Positions 41,413-51,033 of a stretch of DNA of 64,000 bases are shown here, piece after piece (position 1 is the stretch's first letter; each line of letters starts with the position of its first letter). Source of the DNA: Ignavibacterium sp. (GTDB taxonomy: Bacteria; Bacteroidota; Ignavibacteria; Ignavibacteriales; Ignavibacteriaceae); NCBI GenBank assembly GCA_025056745.1, contig JANWVQ010000018.1, positions 1 to 64,000 of the forward strand, given 5' to 3'. Below the pieces are notes generated by a model. It was not told the origin of the DNA. It did not search any database and was given only the letters and a program-made list of their open reading frames with translations. Both the position numbers and the translations under genes were made by a program.

Positions 41413-42375
41413 ATGAAAAAAAATCAAAAATTTGCATTAGGAATTGATCTTGGAGGCACAAATATAAAATTAGGCATAGTCTCCGAGTTAGGTAAAATAG
41501 TATCAAAAGTTGAAGTCAAAACAGAAGCTCATTTAGGTCCTAAAGCTGTAATTAAAAATATTGAAAAAGGAATAGATGAGATTCTCAAAAACAAAAAAAT
41601 CAAATTGATTGGAATTGGAATTGGAGCGCCAGGAATAGTAACAATTAAAAAAGGAATTGTTAAAAGTCCACCTAATCTTCCCGGCTGGGATGAAATTCCG
41701 CTTGGCTCTATTATCAAGAAAAAATATGGAATCAAAGTAAATGTTGAAAATGATGCGAATGCTGCCGCAATAGGTGAAATGATTTTTGGAGCTGGTAAAA
41801 AATATTCTTCGTTTATTATGGTTACTTTAGGAACTGGGGTTGGTGGTGGTATAATCTATAACGGAAAACTCTATCGTGGTGAAATCGGTGGAGCGGGGGA
41901 AATTGGACATATTTCAATAAATCCAAACGGACCCCGTTGCAATTGTGGCTCTACTGGTTGTATCGAAGCCTATGCAGGTAATCATTATCTGAAGGAATCA
42001 GTAAAGAAAGATTTAGTAAATCATCCATCATCTAAAATTTGGGAATTGATTGAAAACGATCTTCAAAAAGTTTCACCAAGAATTATTCAAATGGCAGCGG
42101 AACTTGGAGATGTTTATGCTAAAGAAATTATTTTTGATTTAGGCGTTAATCTTGGTATTGCTTTTTCTTCTTTAAGTAATGTGTTGGACATCAGCACTTT
42201 TATTATTGGCGGTGGTGTGGCAGGATTTGGTAAACCACTACTCACCTCAATTAAAACAACTATGATTTCTCGAGTACTTACACCATTGAAAAGTAGAATT
42301 AACATTATTCCCGCTAAATTGAAAAATGAAGCAGGAATTCTTGGCGCTTCTTCACTTGTGTTTTACAATACTTAG
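41413..42375 (+). CDS. ROK family protein (glucokinase-like)
   Basis: LGIDLGGTNIKLGIV, ENDANAAAIGE, TLGTGVGGGIIYNGKLYRG, GHISINPNGPRCNCGSTGCIEAYA. Confidence 0.95.
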   Translation: MKKNQKFALGIDLGGTNIKLGIVSELGKIVSKVEVKTEAHLGPKAVIKNIEKGIDEILKNKKIKLIGIGIGAPGIVTIKKGIVKSPPNLPGWDEIPLGSIIKKKYGIKVNVENDANAAAIGEMIFGAGKKYSSFIMVTLGTGVGGGIIYNGKLYRGEIGGAGEIGHISINPNGPRCNCGSTGCIEAYAGNHYLKESVKKDLVNHPSSKIWELIENDLQKVSPRIIQMAAELGDVYAKEIIFDLGVNLGIAFSSLSNVLDISTFIIGGGVAGFGKPLLTSIKTTMISRVLTPLKSRINIIPAKLKNEAGILGASSLVFYNT

Positions 42376-42393
42376 TTTTTTCTGTTCAGCTTT

Positions 42394-44913
42394 ATGAGAT
42401 TAAGAAATATTATTTGTGTATGGTGGATTTTATTAATTTCATTATCAAAAGCGCAAATAGATACAAGTATTATCAATAATTCTTCAACTAAAGACACTTT
42501 ACTAAAATCATCAACAAAAAAGTCTGACATTGATACAGTTGTCTTCTCAGAGGCAAAAGACTCGATCTTTTTTAATATCAAAGAAAAAAAAATGTTTATT
42601 TATAACAATGGACATTTAAAGTATCGACAAACAGAAATTAAAAGTGGATTTATAAAAATTAATTTTGATAAAAATGATATTGAAGCAGAAGGAATAAAAA
42701 ATGATTCGACTGGAAAAATTGAACAAACGCCTGTATTGAGCGAAGGTCCCGAGACATATACAGGAATTAAGATGCGATATAATTTCAAAACTCAAAGAGG
42801 TACTATTTCATTCGCTCAAACTGAACAAGAGGGATCAAAATATTCTGGTGAGATTATTAATAAAGTTGATAAAGAAACTTACTTCATTTCTGATGGAATT
42901 TATACAACCTGCCTGGATAGCTGTCCTCATTATCATTTTTATTCACCAAAGATGAAGGTAATTCACAAAGAACAAGTTATAGCAAAATGGATTTTTCTAA
43001 ATTTTGGAGGAGTTCCCTTCCCCATTCCGCTTCCTTTTGCAGTCTTCCCTATTGAATCAGGAAGAAGATCAGGAATAATTCCACCAGCATTTGGCGATGA
43101 TGCAAGATTTGGAACATATTTTTCACGATTCGGATATTTCTGGGCAATTAGTGATTATATGGATATTAATTTAACTGGTGATTATTATACTCTCGGAAGT
43201 TACAGATTAAGTAGCCTTTTCAGATATGCTAAAAGATATAATTTCGTTGGAAACCTTGAAGCAAGTTTTGCAAAGTTTGTTGAAAATGAGCCAAAAGATC
43301 CTGATAGACAAGAAAATATTGATTGGAGACTATTGTGGACTCACAATCAAAACATCACTCCAACTATGAGATTTGATGCCAGATTAGAATTCTTATCTAA
43401 CAATCAAATTCAAAGAAACATTTCTGACTTAAATGAAATTTTAAGAAATCAAGCTTATTCGAACGCAACTTTGTTCAAAACTTGGGATGAGTCGGGAAAC
43501 AGTATGTCGATTAGTTATAACAGAAGACAAGTTTTTGAAACGAATGAAGTAAATGAAATCTTGCCGAGTGTAAATTTCTCTTTGTCTCAAAAATATCCTT
43601 TCCGCTCTGAAACTGGAGTATCAAAAAATTTTCTTGAAACTTTTGGAATATCTTATTCAGCACAATTGCAAAATAAAAGAGATAAAATCAAAAATGAATT
43701 AAAAATTCGTGGTGGAATAAATCATTCATTGAATTTCGGATTTTCTCCAAAGCTCGGATATTTCAATCTCGCGCCTTATTTGAATTATCAGGAGAGATGG
43801 TATAACAAACGAATAGAAAAATTTTCTTTAAGATCATCAAGAGGCGAGGATTCTATAATAACAAGGGACGTTAAAGAAATTAATTTCGTAAGAACATTTT
43901 CAACTGGAATTAATATTTCGACGAAATTCTTTGGAATTTTTAATCCTGATGTTTTGGGAGTCAAATCGATAAGACATCAAGTCATTCCATCTATTGGATA
44001 TTCTTACATACCAGATTTTTCAAAACCTTTTTGGGGATATTATGATGAATACATCAATCAGAGAGGTACAAAAGTCAAATACGATAAATTTGAAAGAGAA
44101 GTTTTTGGTGGAGCTTCAAACAGAGAATCGCAATCAATAAACCTTTCTGTTTCAAATATTTTTGAAATGAAAACAGCTGCAGATCCTTCTGACACAACTT
44201 CCAAAGAAAATAAATTTCAATTGCTTAATCTAAATGCAAGTATTGGATATGATTTCACAGCTGATTCTTTAAATTTCTCTGACTTGAATCTAAGTTATAG
44301 AACTCAAATTGGTTCATTTAGCTTTGATGGAGGCTCAACTTTTACACTTTATGATTCTGATGAGAGAAATGATAGAATAAATAAATTTTTGATTGATTCT
44401 AAAAAAGGACTTTTTAGATTAACAAATTTTAATTTTTCTTTTTCTTTTTCTCTCTCTGGAGAAAAAATAAAATCAAAAGAAGCAGATACAATATCTTCAA
44501 CAAATAGAGAAGAATTTCAACTTGTTCAACAAAGACAAAGTATTTATCAAGGATTATATACTGACAGAGATCCAGATTTCTCAATTCCGTGGGATTTGAG
44601 TTTAAATTACTTTTATAATGAATCTAGACCAAATCCAAAAAGAACCTTTAAATCATCAAGTATAAGTGGAAGTTTGAATTTTAATCTAACACCTGCTTGG
44701 AAATTTTCAATAACTGGAAGTTATGATTTAGTAAATAAAGAATTCGCTGCTCCTCAAATTAGAATATCACGAGATTTACATTGTTGGATTATGAATTTTA
44801 CTTGGAATCCAATTGGCACTTTCAGAGGTTATAGATTTGAACTAAGAGTAAAGGCTCCAAATCTTCAGGATTTGAAACTTACAAAACAAGATCAATTCTA
44901 TGAAGGAAGATGA
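42394..44913 (+). CDS. Putative LPS-assembly protein LptD / OstA-like outer-membrane protein
   Basis: Signal peptide, large C-terminal barrel; PVLSEGPETYTGIKMRYNFKTQRGTI and GGVPFPIPLPFAVFPIESGRRSGIIPPAFGDD are LptD-like. Confidence 0.82.
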   Translation: MRLRNIICVWWILLISLSKAQIDTSIINNSSTKDTLLKSSTKKSDIDTVVFSEAKDSIFFNIKEKKMFIYNNGHLKYRQTEIKSGFIKINFDKNDIEAEGIKNDSTGKIEQTPVLSEGPETYTGIKMRYNFKTQRGTISFAQTEQEGSKYSGEIINKVDKETYFISDGIYTTCLDSCPHYHFYSPKMKVIHKEQVIAKWIFLNFGGVPFPIPLPFAVFPIESGRRSGIIPPAFGDDARFGTYFSRFGYFWAISDYMDINLTGDYYTLGSYRLSSLFRYAKRYNFVGNLEASFAKFVENEPKDPDRQENIDWRLLWTHNQNITPTMRFDARLEFLSNNQIQRNISDLNEILRNQAYSNATLFKTWDESGNSMSISYNRRQVFETNEVNEILPSVNFSLSQKYPFRSETGVSKNFLETFGISYSAQLQNKRDKIKNELKIRGGINHSLNFGFSPKLGYFNLAPYLNYQERWYNKRIEKFSLRSSRGEDSIITRDVKEINFVRTFSTGINISTKFFGIFNPDVLGVKSIRHQVIPSIGYSYIPDFSKPFWGYYDEYINQRGTKVKYDKFEREVFGGASNRESQSINLSVSNIFEMKTAADPSDTTSKENKFQLLNLNASIGYDFTADSLNFSDLNLSYRTQIGSFSFDGGSTFTLYDSDERNDRINKFLIDSKKGLFRLTNFNFSFSFSLSGEKIKSKEADTISSTNREEFQLVQQRQSIYQGLYTDRDPDFSIPWDLSLNYFYNESRPNPKRTFKSSSISGSLNFNLTPAWKFSITGSYDLVNKEFAAPQIRISRDLHCWIMNFTWNPIGTFRGYRFELRVKAPNLQDLKLTKQDQFYEGR

Positions 44914-44919
44914 TGGAAA

Positions 44920-45357
44920 ATGTTAGAGTATTTAATTGATGGAAATAATCTATTAGGAAAAATACCTCATCTAAAAAATCTCAAAATAAATGTTGCCGTT
45001 GAAAAATTAATTTTTCTCATTGAAAATTCTTTTGTGAATAAGAAAGTAAGAATAACAATTTTTCTTGATGGTTATCCCTTAGATGTAATTAAATCAAAAT
45101 TAAATTTGGTATATTCATTCAGTAAATCAGCTGACGAAATAATAAAAGAAAAAATCAAACAAAGTAGAAGAAATAAAAATATAATTGTCATATCATCAGA
45201 TTTAGAAGTATATTCATTCGCTAAAGAATATGGTTGCTCTGCAATTAAATCTGAAGAATTCTATAAAAATTATCTAACAAAAAAATTTGAAAACACTGAA
45301 GAAAAGCCATCCATCGGAAACATTGAAGAATTCAAAAAACTATTCAATACTGATTAA
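44920..45357 (+). CDS. NYN domain-containing protein (YacP-like)
   Basis: YLIDGNNLLGKIPHL...ITIFLDG...ADEIIKEKIKQSRRNKNIIVISSDLEVYSFAKEYGC. Confidence 0.8.
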   Translation: MLEYLIDGNNLLGKIPHLKNLKINVAVEKLIFLIENSFVNKKVRITIFLDGYPLDVIKSKLNLVYSFSKSADEIIKEKIKQSRRNKNIIVISSDLEVYSFAKEYGCSAIKSEEFYKNYLTKKFENTEEKPSIGNIEEFKKLFNTD

Positions 45358-45488
45358 AATTTAAATTCAATTTGTGATAATTAGTGTAATTCGTCTCTTC
45401 ATCAAATTTCATTTAAAGATTTCAATTGCATATAAATAAAAATTGATTAACTTTAATCAGAAATTTTTCAACAAAAATAGGAACTAGA

Positions 45489-47774
45489 ATGAAAAAGTTT
45501 TACTTTCCATCCGTCTTCTTTTTATCACTAATATTTTCAGGTTTTTTATTACCACAGATTGATAATCCGCTTTATGATCACGTACCAATTGATTACATAA
45601 GATACATAGAAATTAAAGGTGATGAGCCTGTAATTGAATCAGTCGTAACAGATTCACTTGGATTTGATAATTTTAATTTAGGCGTTGCTTTTGCAGAGCC
45701 TCATATGTCGCAAAATTTAAATTCTCCTCTTCAATACTTTAATGCGTTTAATACAAATACAGCTTATAGAACTTATGATGGCTTAAATTGGATTACGAGT
45801 ACGCCATCATTTGGAGCAACTCTTTATGGAGATCCAGTAACAGCTTACGATAGTTTAGGAAATTTGTATTATCAAAATATGTCAGGTTCAGGCACAATAC
45901 AGAATGCGAGAGTTATTCGTTCTACTGATAACGGACAAACTTGGACTGCCTCTGTAATTGGAGTAAATGGAATTGATAAAAACTGGATGGCTGCTGATCA
46001 AACAAACGGACCTTATAAGAACTACATCTATTGTACAATGACTGGTAGTGGTGGAGTTGGTAATTTTTCAAGAAGCACTGATTTTGGTGCAACATTCCAG
46101 CAAACGGCAACCTTTAATACTCAAACATTACCAGGTATGATGGTTGCTGTTGGACCTAACGTCTTAGGTGGGAATGATATTCCTGGTGGTTGTGTTTATG
46201 TTGTTACAAATTCAGGAAGCGCTTTTGCTTCCACATATACATTTTATGTTTCAACCAATGGTGGTCAAACTTTTACTCTTAAATCTGCACAGAACTTTGC
46301 GAATTATGTAGGCACAAATGTTAGCGGTCGTAATTCTGTTCAAAATATGAGAACACGTCCTTATCCTTTCATAGCTGCCGATAATAGCTACGGTCCTTAT
46401 CGAGGAAGATTATATTTGGTTTATGCTTCAAACACTCCTGCAGGAGATGGTAATAAACCTGATATTTTTCTAAGATATTCTGATGATCAAGGAGCAACTT
46501 GGTCATCAGCAAAAGTTGTAAATGATGATCCAAACACAACAGCAAACCATCAATGGCATCCTGCATTGTGGGTTGACAAAACCTCAGGAAGAGTTTTTAT
46601 TAAATGGATGGATACAAGAGATACACCAACAAGTGATAGCGCTCATATTTATGCAACTTACTCGTCGGATGGAGGAAACACTTTCGCACCAAATCAAAGA
46701 ATTACAACAGCTAAAATGAGAATTAATTGCACAACTTGTGGAGGTGGTGGCACCCCTCGCTATCAAGGCGATTATGATGCAATCGTTGCTCATAACAATA
46801 TCTCAAATATAGTTTGGACTGATTTTCGTGCTGGTAACTTTGGAAGTTATACAGCTTACTTTCCTGATTATGCCCTGAGAGTTTCGCCTCAGTCTCAAGT
46901 AATTGAAAATAATAATGACACGATTTTTTATAAAGTTGAAGTTCCCGCGGTTAAATTATATGATCAAAGCATAACGTTTTCAGCTTCAATATCTCCGACT
47001 CCTGCTCAAGGTTCGTTTCAAATAAACTTTCTGCCTTCGAATGTATTAACAACTTACCCGGACAGTGTAAAATTAAGAATAATAACTCAAGGTTTAGTAT
47101 CAGTAGGCAATTATACAATTACAATAACAGCCAATGGACCTTTTGGTCCTCCAATTCACCGAAGAACTGTTCAAATGACAGTAGATAATGTAATTCCAGT
47201 TGAATTAGTTTCATTTGATGCAATAGTAGAAAAGAATGATGTAATGTTAAATTGGGTCACAGCTACAGAGTTAAACAATCTCGGTTTCGATATTGAAAGA
47301 AAAATTGATGGTGGTGAGTTCGAAAGTATAGGATTTTTGCGAGCTAAGGGGACAAGCTCTGAATTAACTAACTATAAATTTATTGACAGAGGATTAAACG
47401 CAGGTAAATATTTCTATAGACTGAAACAAAAAGATTTCGATGGAACTTTTGATTACTTAAAACAAATTGAAGTGAATGTAACAACTCCAATGGAATATGC
47501 TCTTGAACAAAACTATCCAAACCCATTTGGAAAGGTGATGTATTCTAATAATCCAACAACAACTATTAAATATTCAATAAAAGAAAAGAATCACGTCTCG
47601 TTGAAAGTTTATGATATTTTGGGAAACCTTGTTGCAAACTTAGTCGATGGTGTAATAGATGCTGGTAATTACGAGTTGAAATTTGATGGTTCTAACTTAT
47701 CAAGTGGAGTTTATTACTACTCTTTAACCGTTGATAATTTTTCCTCTACTAAAAAATTTGTTTTGGTTAAATAG
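45489..47774 (+). CDS. Sialidase-like (BNR/Asp-box) secreted protein with T9SS type A sorting domain
   Basis: Asp-box repeats STDNGQTW, STDFGATF, STNGGQTF, SDDQGATW, SSDGGNTF; C-terminus YALEQNYPNPFG...LSSGVYYYSLTVDNFSSTKKFVLVK. Confidence 0.88.
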   Translation: MKKFYFPSVFFLSLIFSGFLLPQIDNPLYDHVPIDYIRYIEIKGDEPVIESVVTDSLGFDNFNLGVAFAEPHMSQNLNSPLQYFNAFNTNTAYRTYDGLNWITSTPSFGATLYGDPVTAYDSLGNLYYQNMSGSGTIQNARVIRSTDNGQTWTASVIGVNGIDKNWMAADQTNGPYKNYIYCTMTGSGGVGNFSRSTDFGATFQQTATFNTQTLPGMMVAVGPNVLGGNDIPGGCVYVVTNSGSAFASTYTFYVSTNGGQTFTLKSAQNFANYVGTNVSGRNSVQNMRTRPYPFIAADNSYGPYRGRLYLVYASNTPAGDGNKPDIFLRYSDDQGATWSSAKVVNDDPNTTANHQWHPALWVDKTSGRVFIKWMDTRDTPTSDSAHIYATYSSDGGNTFAPNQRITTAKMRINCTTCGGGGTPRYQGDYDAIVAHNNISNIVWTDFRAGNFGSYTAYFPDYALRVSPQSQVIENNNDTIFYKVEVPAVKLYDQSITFSASISPTPAQGSFQINFLPSNVLTTYPDSVKLRIITQGLVSVGNYTITITANGPFGPPIHRRTVQMTVDNVIPVELVSFDAIVEKNDVMLNWVTATELNNLGFDIERKIDGGEFESIGFLRAKGTSSELTNYKFIDRGLNAGKYFYRLKQKDFDGTFDYLKQIEVNVTTPMEYALEQNYPNPFGKVMYSNNPTTTIKYSIKEKNHVSLKVYDILGNLVANLVDGVIDAGNYELKFDGSNLSSGVYYYSLTVDNFSSTKKFVLVK

Positions 47775-47800
47775 TAAAAATTTATTGATAAATTATATTG

Positions 47801-47843
47801 GGCTTTCAAAGATTGTCTAATAAAATTCTTTGAAAGCCTTTTT
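47801..47843 (+). terminator. Rho-independent terminator
   Basis: Perfect 12-bp stem GGCTTTCAAAGA/TCTTTGAAAGCC, 14-nt loop, then TTTTT; lies between convergent genes. Confidence 0.85.
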
Positions 47844-47844
47844 G

Positions 47845-49032
47845 TTACTTTACTTTATGATATGCTACACTCGAACCTACCCAGGTTTTATTTTTATTGA
47901 AATCTACTCCCATCATTTTTCCTTTACTTGTTCGAATAAGATTTAATACAAGTTCAGGTTTAGGTTCATTTTCTTCCCATAAAAACATCATTCTTATTTC
48001 AACTTTTGAGTAGCCTTCAGGAGTTTCGATTACAGGAGCATATTCAACTTTTTGTTGTAAAATATAATTTTCTTTATCCTCTATTGAATCTAATTTTTCT
48101 TTTGTAACATCTACATCAACACCAAGTCCTGCAAATGAAAAAAGAGGCTTTAGAACATAATTAGATAAATCATCAGGATACTGTTCAAGATCTTTTAAGT
48201 AATAACAATTTGGAACATACTTCCCTTTCAGCTTTGGAAGAGTGAATTTACTTATTTTGAAAAACCAATTCGGATGCCCAACCCAATGAACATCAACTTC
48301 ATCGGTTAGATTAAAATCAGATTTAATATTTTTTCTTATCAATTCATCAAATATTACTCTGTTATAAATTCTTCTTATTGGTATTTCCTTTCCATCAAAA
48401 CTGTAAAATAAATTCTTTCCTTTTTTAATAATATCAGTTAAGCAGACATATTTTATTCCACATAACTGCTCCATTGCAGCGAAATCAATTCTCGTTTTTT
48501 GATTTTTGGGTTCAATCTCCAATAGAATTACATTCTCTGGACTTTCAGAACCGAGGATAATCTTTTTTAATTTTTCGATATAAGAATTTTCTTCATAATT
48601 ATTGAAATAAGCTGAAAAATTCTCTGGTATTTCGAAAAACTTTCTGATTGCTTTGTCAAGATAAATTTGATAACCATAAAGAGTTGGAAATCCTTGTAAT
48701 TCTATCAGCTTTGGTATGAAGTAATCTTCTTCTTTAGTAATTGCAAAATCTAATGAAAGAAATATTGGATGACTTGTGTCATTAGGAACAAATAAATTTT
48801 TCGGAACTGCCTCGATTGAACTTTTAAGAAAATCTGGATTTGAGAGTTGATCAACAATATCATCACAAGCCTTAAGCAATTCTTCTTTAAATTGTTCACT
48901 TAAAAACATTGGTGTTTCGCAAACTCTAAAGTCAGCAGGATATTTTAAGACATTATTTAAGTAATCGAGGAATTTATGGTATTTTTCTTCAGTAAACTCT
49001 GAGTTGAATTTTTTTCTTAATTCTTCGATCAT
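47845..49032 (-). CDS. Divergent ATP-grasp-like protein (uncharacterised)
   Basis: C-terminal half YVLKPLFSFAGLGVDVDV...NYILQQKVEY...VEIRMMFLW...LVLNLIRTSKGKMMGVDFNKNKTWVGSS looks ATP-grasp-like. Confidence 0.55.
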   Translation of the reverse strand: MIEELRKKFNSEFTEEKYHKFLDYLNNVLKYPADFRVCETPMFLSEQFKEELLKACDDIVDQLSNPDFLKSSIEAVPKNLFVPNDTSHPIFLSLDFAITKEEDYFIPKLIELQGFPTLYGYQIYLDKAIRKFFEIPENFSAYFNNYEENSYIEKLKKIILGSESPENVILLEIEPKNQKTRIDFAAMEQLCGIKYVCLTDIIKKGKNLFYSFDGKEIPIRRIYNRVIFDELIRKNIKSDFNLTDEVDVHWVGHPNWFFKISKFTLPKLKGKYVPNCYYLKDLEQYPDDLSNYVLKPLFSFAGLGVDVDVTKEKLDSIEDKENYILQQKVEYAPVIETPEGYSKVEIRMMFLWEENEPKPELVLNLIRTSKGKMMGVDFNKNKTWVGSSVAYHKVK

Positions 49033-49049
49033 ATCAATTCCCTTATTGA

Positions 49050-49883
49050 TTATGCGATAACAGAAATGAGTTCATCAATAGCGTGTTTAAGAAAACCTGG
49101 TAATATGGTTTGTCTTGTTTTAATGATTTTATCAGGATCTTTTAACCATCGAATCATTTCAAAATATTTTTCTTCATTATAACGTTTGACAACATATTCT
49201 TTTCGTTCTGGCTGTCTAAAATGATATAACATACTTGCTGGATCAGCCTCTGGATGAAATTGTGTCCCCATTATTTCATTAGAAATTCTAACTGCTGTAA
49301 TAGCGGGATTGTCTTTATTTTCTTCTTCGGGTATTTCCCAAGATAAAATTTTGGCACCTAGTTCATTTAGTTTATTATAGTCTGCATTTACCACTTGCCA
49401 ATGTCTTATATCTGCTGCGTAGAAAGGATCACTCAATTCTTTGAATATTAAATCTGATTCAGCATCTTGAGTTTTTGAAAAAGGCATCACTCCAAATGAA
49501 TTTATAAATCTTTTGTTAACTTCACCAAAACGAAAGAACCTCGCCATCATTTGGAAGGAATGACAGATAAAAAAAACGTATTTCTTCTTTTCTGTATTCG
49601 ATTGATTATGATTCCAGATTTTTTCTAAGAGGTTAAAATATTTCTTTTCCCATTCTTTCCCCTCTCCTTCAAATGGGCTACCGGGACCGCCAGAAGAGAT
49701 ATAAATATCATATTCGATTGATGGAATGACATTTTTATATCTTGTTTCATATACATCGTAGCTAATTGTAAAATCATAGCCTTCAGATACTTCTTTTACG
49801 ATATCTCTTATACATCTCATACCTTCATTAGGTTCGTTATTATAAAGATCAATAGTTGTGATTTTTATTTCAGATTTATTCAT
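49050..49883 (-). CDS. Class I glutamine amidotransferase-like protein
   Basis: ISSGGPGSPFEGEG, nucleophile-elbow-like FFICHSFQMMARFF, GTQFHPEADP. Confidence 0.82.
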   Translation of the reverse strand: MNKSEIKITTIDLYNNEPNEGMRCIRDIVKEVSEGYDFTISYDVYETRYKNVIPSIEYDIYISSGGPGSPFEGEGKEWEKKYFNLLEKIWNHNQSNTEKKKYVFFICHSFQMMARFFRFGEVNKRFINSFGVMPFSKTQDAESDLIFKELSDPFYAADIRHWQVVNADYNKLNELGAKILSWEIPEEENKDNPAITAVRISNEIMGTQFHPEADPASMLYHFRQPERKEYVVKRYNEEKYFEMIRWLKDPDKIIKTRQTILPGFLKHAIDELISVIA

Positions 49884-49902
49884 AGGAAAAAATTAGTTAT
49901 TT

Positions 49903-51018
49903 CTACTTTAAGTCAAGTCCGTAGTGGGTTTCATCAATGATATAATCGACAACATTCTTCAAATCCCCTGCTTGCTCATAAACATCAAGTTGTCTGTCAG
50001 CTCCTGTTCCCATTTCAAGTATTTTTTTGACATAGTGAGCTTCCTCTCTACAATTTAGGTCATCAACGACATCATCAATAAATTCAAGAAGTTCTTCAGC
50101 TAATTTTTTAAATTCTACTTCTTCTTGTTTTCCAAAATCAATTAATTTACCGTGAATACCGTATCTTGCTGCTCGCCATTTATTCTCTGCTATTAAAGCT
50201 CTTCGATAAAGTCTGAAACCTAAGTTCTGCTTGATTAATTTGTAAAGTTTTGCTGTAATTGCTTGAATCAATGCCGTAAGACAGATGGTTTCATCAACAC
50301 GCATCGGAATATCACATACTCTATATTCAAGAGTATGGAAATATGGATGAACTCTTATATCCCACCAAATCTTCTTTGCATCATCAATACAATTAGTTTT
50401 GATCAAGAGATTTACATAATTATCATATTCACCTAAACTCATAAAGAAATCAGGAATTCCAGTTCTCGGAAATCTATCAAAAACTTTACTACGATAAGAT
50501 TTGAACCCAGTATTTCTTCCAAGCCAAAACGGAGAATTTGTTGAAAGAGCAAAAATATGAGGAAGGAAATATCTTGCAGCATTCATAATATGTATTGCAG
50601 TGTCTCTGCTATCAACTCCAACGTGAACGTGCAAACCAAAGATCAAATTGGCTCTTGCAACTTGTTGAAAGTCATCAACAATGTTTTTATATCTTGGATT
50701 TGAAGTGATTCGTTGATCTTTCCAATGTGAAAAAGGATGCGTTCCTGCTGCTGCTATTCTTAAATTATTTTGAATTGCGAGTTTGGCTAAATCAGTTCTA
50801 AGTTTTTTGACTTGCTCTCTGGCATCTTTAACGTTTTTGCATACATCTGTTCCAATTTCAACTACTGATTGATGCATTTCAGGTTTGATTCTCTCTTTAA
50901 GAATTATTTTTCCGCCTTCGAGTATTTGTTCTATGTGAGATCTTAATTCTCTGCTTACAGGGTCAACTATCTGGAATTCTTCTTCAACACCGAGAGTGAA
51001 TATTTCAGGATTAAACAT
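49903..51018 (-). CDS. Carboxylate-amine ligase, GCS2/YbdK family
   Basis: FTLGVEEEFQIVDPVSRELRSHIEQ, GLHVHVGVDSRDTAI, ALSTNSPFWLGRNTGFKSYRSKVFDRFPRTGIP, EYRVCDIPMRVDE. Confidence 0.92.
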   Translation of the reverse strand: MFNPEIFTLGVEEEFQIVDPVSRELRSHIEQILEGGKIILKERIKPEMHQSVVEIGTDVCKNVKDAREQVKKLRTDLAKLAIQNNLRIAAAGTHPFSHWKDQRITSNPRYKNIVDDFQQVARANLIFGLHVHVGVDSRDTAIHIMNAARYFLPHIFALSTNSPFWLGRNTGFKSYRSKVFDRFPRTGIPDFFMSLGEYDNYVNLLIKTNCIDDAKKIWWDIRVHPYFHTLEYRVCDIPMRVDETICLTALIQAITAKLYKLIKQNLGFRLYRRALIAENKWRAARYGIHGKLIDFGKQEEVEFKKLAEELLEFIDDVVDDLNCREEAHYVKKILEMGTGADRQLDVYEQAGDLKNVVDYIIDETHYGLDLK

Positions 51019-51033
51019 AGCTCCTTCCTTTAA

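Noticed and set aside
46369-46793. Overlapping - and + strand ORFs inside the BNR/T9SS protein gene
   Set aside because: Multiple-frame openness caused by composition; the sense frame has five Asp-boxes and a sorting domain.
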